NCBI GenBank assembly: GCA_900540455.1
Contig: UQGD01000057.1
Span: 1-7,696, forward strand
Direction: 5' to 3'
DNA from: an uncultured Faecalibacterium sp.
GTDB taxonomy: Bacteria > Bacillota > Clostridia > Oscillospirales > Ruminococcaceae
Length of the DNA: 7,696 nt
Of the stretch, positions 6,446 to 7,696 are shown piece by piece. Made by a program: the position numbers and the translations under genes. The notes under the pieces are model-generated. The model saw only the letters and a list, made by a program, of their open reading frames with translations. It did not search any database and had not been told where the DNA came from. How positions within the stretch are numbered: the first letter of the stretch is position 1; each line of letters starts with the position of its first letter.

Positions 6446-7363
6446 ATGACAACACAAGAACAAAAAACGACCCGGCGAAAAGAGCTGGGGATCTTCCTTC
6501 TATTCAGCTTTGGTTTGGCCTGGCTTTTGCAGATCGCAGCCAGCAAGGCGCTGCTGCAAGGCGATGCAGCCTTGTTTAGTCCGCTGCTGTCGCTGAGCAT
6601 GCTGTGTCCTCTTGCGGGAGCACTGGCCTGCAAACTGATGTTTCAGTCCTCTTTGGGGGTGGGCTGGCGGCCGGCCTTTAAGGGAAAACTGCGCTGGTGG
6701 GCAGCAGCTTGGTTTGGTCCGGCATTGCTTACATTTTTAGGGGCAGCGCTCTATTTTCTGATCTTTCCTGCCCGGCTGGATACCAGCGGCACAGCGCTGC
6801 TGGCCTCAATGGGTCCGGAGTGGGATCTGGAGAGTTTGAAACAGGAACTGGGGATCACCCCTATGAGCTATCTGCTGACGGTGGCTCTCCAGGCAGTGAG
6901 CTTTGCTCCGCTGATCAATATGTTGGTTGCTGTGGGCGAAGAAGCAGGCTGGCGTGGCTTTATGATGCCCAGACTGACCGAGGCTTTGGGCCTGTGGCAG
7001 GCCCGGGTCGTGGGCGGCATCATTTGGGCGGTCTGGCATTGGCCGGTGATCCTGCTGGCGGGCTATGAATATGGGGTCAACTATCTGGGCGCTCCGGTTC
7101 TGGGTCTGCTGGCGTGGTGTGTGGTGTGTATTGCACTGAACACCCTGCTGGATTGGCTCTATCAAAAGAGCGGCAGCATCTGGGTGCCTTCCCTGGCGCA
7201 TGGCGCTTTTAATGCAATCGCTGCGCTGCCTGCGCTGCTGATCTATCCAGAGGATACCTATTATTCGGTATTGGGTCCCATGCCTGTGGGGGTCATCTCG
7301 ATCCTTCCTGCTTTGCTGCTGGCTGTTTGGGTAACGGTACAGCAGATGCGTGAACAGAAATAA
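6446..7363 (+). CDS. CPBP-family intramembrane metalloprotease
   Basis: A 305-residue polytopic membrane protein of the CPBP (CAAX protease / bacteriocin-processing, 'Abi') family. Members are intramembrane metalloproteases, some giving bacteriocin self-immunity or processing membrane proteins; the substrate here is unknown. About eight hydrophobic segments are visible (roughly 14-33, 44-66, 84-108, 141-164, 187-207, 213-239, 247-267, 279-298). The catalytic motifs are EEAGWR (Glu165, Glu166, Arg170), WAVWHWP (His198) and HGAFN (His252, Asn256), all key residues present. A hydrophilic loop at about 109-140 separates the third and fourth segments. The basic N-terminus (KTTRRKE) suggests it lies inside. 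Codon use is looser than in carB or the helicase: it uses TTA (Leu98) and TCA (Ser121), consistent with lower expression or a more recent arrival. It is transcribed alone from a promoter that looks repressible. No bacteriocin or ABC-transporter gene is beside it in the window. Confidence 0.92.
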   Translation: MTTQEQKTTRRKELGIFLLFSFGLAWLLQIAASKALLQGDAALFSPLLSLSMLCPLAGALACKLMFQSSLGVGWRPAFKGKLRWWAAAWFGPALLTFLGAALYFLIFPARLDTSGTALLASMGPEWDLESLKQELGITPMSYLLTVALQAVSFAPLINMLVAVGEEAGWRGFMMPRLTEALGLWQARVVGGIIWAVWHWPVILLAGYEYGVNYLGAPVLGLLAWCVVCIALNTLLDWLYQKSGSIWVPSLAHGAFNAIAALPALLIYPEDTYYSVLGPMPVGVISILPALLLAVWVTVQQMREQK

Positions 7364-7374
7364 GCGCAGTTTCA

Positions 7375-7406
7375 GCGCCTCCGATTCGTCATCGGAGGAG
7401 CTTTTT
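7375..7406 (+). terminator. Rho-independent terminator after the CPBP gene
   Basis: CCTCCGAT 7378-7385 pairs with ATCGGAGG 7391-7398 around the loop TCGTC. After one mismatch (7377/7399), GC at 7375-7376 extends the stem with GC at 7400-7401, and five T follow. It starts 11 bases after the stop. Confidence 0.93.
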
Positions 7407-7411
7407 ATATC

Positions 7412-7426
7412 CCTATTATAAATAGG
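7412..7426. repeat. Small inverted repeat downstream of the CPBP terminator
   Basis: CCTATT and AATAGG are perfect 6-base arms around ATA. It sits just past the terminator and is not followed by a U-tract. It could be a protein-binding site or chance in an AT-rich stretch; no gene is attached to it. Confidence 0.3.
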
Positions 7427-7476
7427 AAGGGGATAAGTGGCAAAAACCAAAGGGTAATCGGGAGAAAAACTGTGTC

Positions 7477-7486
7477 TTGTATACAA
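7477..7486. repeat. Perfect 10-bp palindrome TTGTATACAA
   Basis: This short palindrome lies 27 bases upstream of the -35 of the first promoter at the right end. It shares the TTGTAT/ATACAA half-sites with the dyad in front of the CPBP gene. It may be an operator for an activator or repressor, but a 10-bp palindrome in AT-rich DNA can be chance. Confidence 0.3.
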
Positions 7487-7512
7487 ACATCCATTAAAAG
7501 TGCAAAAAGGGC

Positions 7513-7541
7513 TTGCCAAACTTCGGGAGGTGTGGTATTAT
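7513..7541 (+). promoter_or_regulatory. Tandem promoter P1 pointing out of the window
   Basis: TTGCCA (7513-7518), a 17-base spacer and TATTAT (7536-7541) with the TGG extension (7533-7535). The A-rich stretch upstream (7495-7508) could serve as an UP element. The start is expected near 7548. It transcribes rightward through about 110 bases that contain no credible gene and then across P2. Confidence 0.8.
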
Positions 7542-7547
7542 ACTTGA

Positions 7548-7660
7548 GCGCCAAGGGCCGCCGGAAAGAATGACTTCCGACAGGCTAAGAAGCGAGAAAA
7601 TAGGACCACTGAGATCAACCTCATGTCCGCTGAAAAGTTTTCAAGCTTCCGAAAAAAAGT
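7548..7660 (+). other. Leader between the tandem promoters, no gene seen
   Basis: The stretch from the P1 start to P2 holds two modest hairpins. CGGAA 7562-7566 pairs with TTCCG 7575-7579. GGAC 7603-7606 pairs with GTCC 7625-7628, enclosing TGAG 7610-7613 with CTCA 7620-7623. There is no T-arm or other tRNA signature and no U-tract, so neither a tRNA nor a terminator is supported. The A-rich run 7652-7658 just before P2 resembles an UP element. It may be the upstream leader of a stable-RNA operon. The rest of the intergenic region (7407-7512) shows only the two palindromes listed separately. Confidence 0.45.
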
Positions 7661-7662
7661 GC

Positions 7663-7691
7663 TTGACAAACGATCACAAACGTGATAAAAT
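7663..7691 (+). promoter_or_regulatory. Strong tandem promoter P2 at the right edge
   Basis: A perfect TTGACA (7663-7668), a 17-base spacer and TAAAAT (7686-7691) with the TGA extension (7683-7685), preceded by an A-tract (7652-7658). The start falls at or just beyond the window end. The spacer contains the dyad ATCAC 7673-7677 / GTGAT 7682-7686. Two strong tandem promoters with an A-rich element and no start codon in sight fit a 16S rRNA or tRNA operon; that identity is inference. Confidence 0.85.
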
Positions 7692-7696
7692 AATCA

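Noticed and set aside
5135..6463. A 442-codon open frame on the minus strand across the helicase gene
   Set aside because: It has the same register effect as over carB; no motifs, and the sense strand encodes a complete DEAD-box protein with promoter and terminator.
6806..7519. A minus-strand frame overlapping the end of the CPBP gene and the intergenic region
   Set aside because: It runs through the CPBP gene in register and through a strong terminator, has no recognisable protein features, and would begin inside the P1 promoter.
7551..7609. Possible tRNA ending in CCA in the P1 leader
   Set aside because: There is no T-arm GTTCRA motif, no acceptor stem pairing and the length is wrong.
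7570..7696. A small open frame from ATG 7570 running off the right edge
   Set aside because: The purine run GGAAAG is too close to the ATG to act as a ribosome site, the frame runs straight through promoter P2, and the peptide has no recognisable features.

Overview
The window reads as a piece of a fairly GC-rich Gram-positive (Firmicutes/Clostridia) chromosome. The signs are strong AGGAGG-type ribosome binding sites, compact TTGACA / extended -10 (TGnTATACT) promoters, clean intrinsic terminators after every transcription unit, and a codon bias towards CTG, ACC, GGC and ATC. The overall impression is of a Faecalibacterium-like Oscillospiraceae/Ruminococcaceae gut bacterium. That placement is inference from composition and protein style, not from a search.

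Layout, all genes on the + strand. (1) Bases 1-71 hold the last codons of an unidentified upstream gene. (2) carA (106-1212) and carB (1214-4453) encode the two subunits of glutamine-dependent carbamoyl-phosphate synthetase. They are one base apart and probably translationally coupled; a bulged hairpin terminator follows carB. (3) A small HU-family nucleoid protein gene (4597-4908) has its own extended -10 promoter, a hairpin in its leader, and a very strong terminator. (4) A minimal DEAD-box RNA helicase gene (5132-6319) has its own promoter, an ~87-base structured leader and a terminator. (5) A CPBP-family intramembrane metalloprotease gene (6446-7363) has a perfect -35, a perfect 8-bp dyad lying over its -10 and start point, and a terminator. 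(6) A 333-base non-coding stretch (7364-7696) carries two small palindromes and two tandem strong promoters pointing out of the right edge. This arrangement is typical of a ribosomal RNA or other stable-RNA operon, but the gene itself lies outside the window.

How the genes relate: carAB supplies carbamoyl phosphate for pyrimidine and arginine synthesis. HU and the helicase are housekeeping DNA- and RNA-handling proteins, separately transcribed. The CPBP protease looks like a separately regulated accessory membrane protein with looser codon use than its neighbours. I see no mobile element, CRISPR array, tRNA or rRNA gene inside the window, and no clear previously undescribed system. The parts most worth a second look are the dyad over the CPBP promoter, the tandem promoters at the right edge, the altered effector-site residues of CarB, and the divergent DNA-binding arm of the HU protein.
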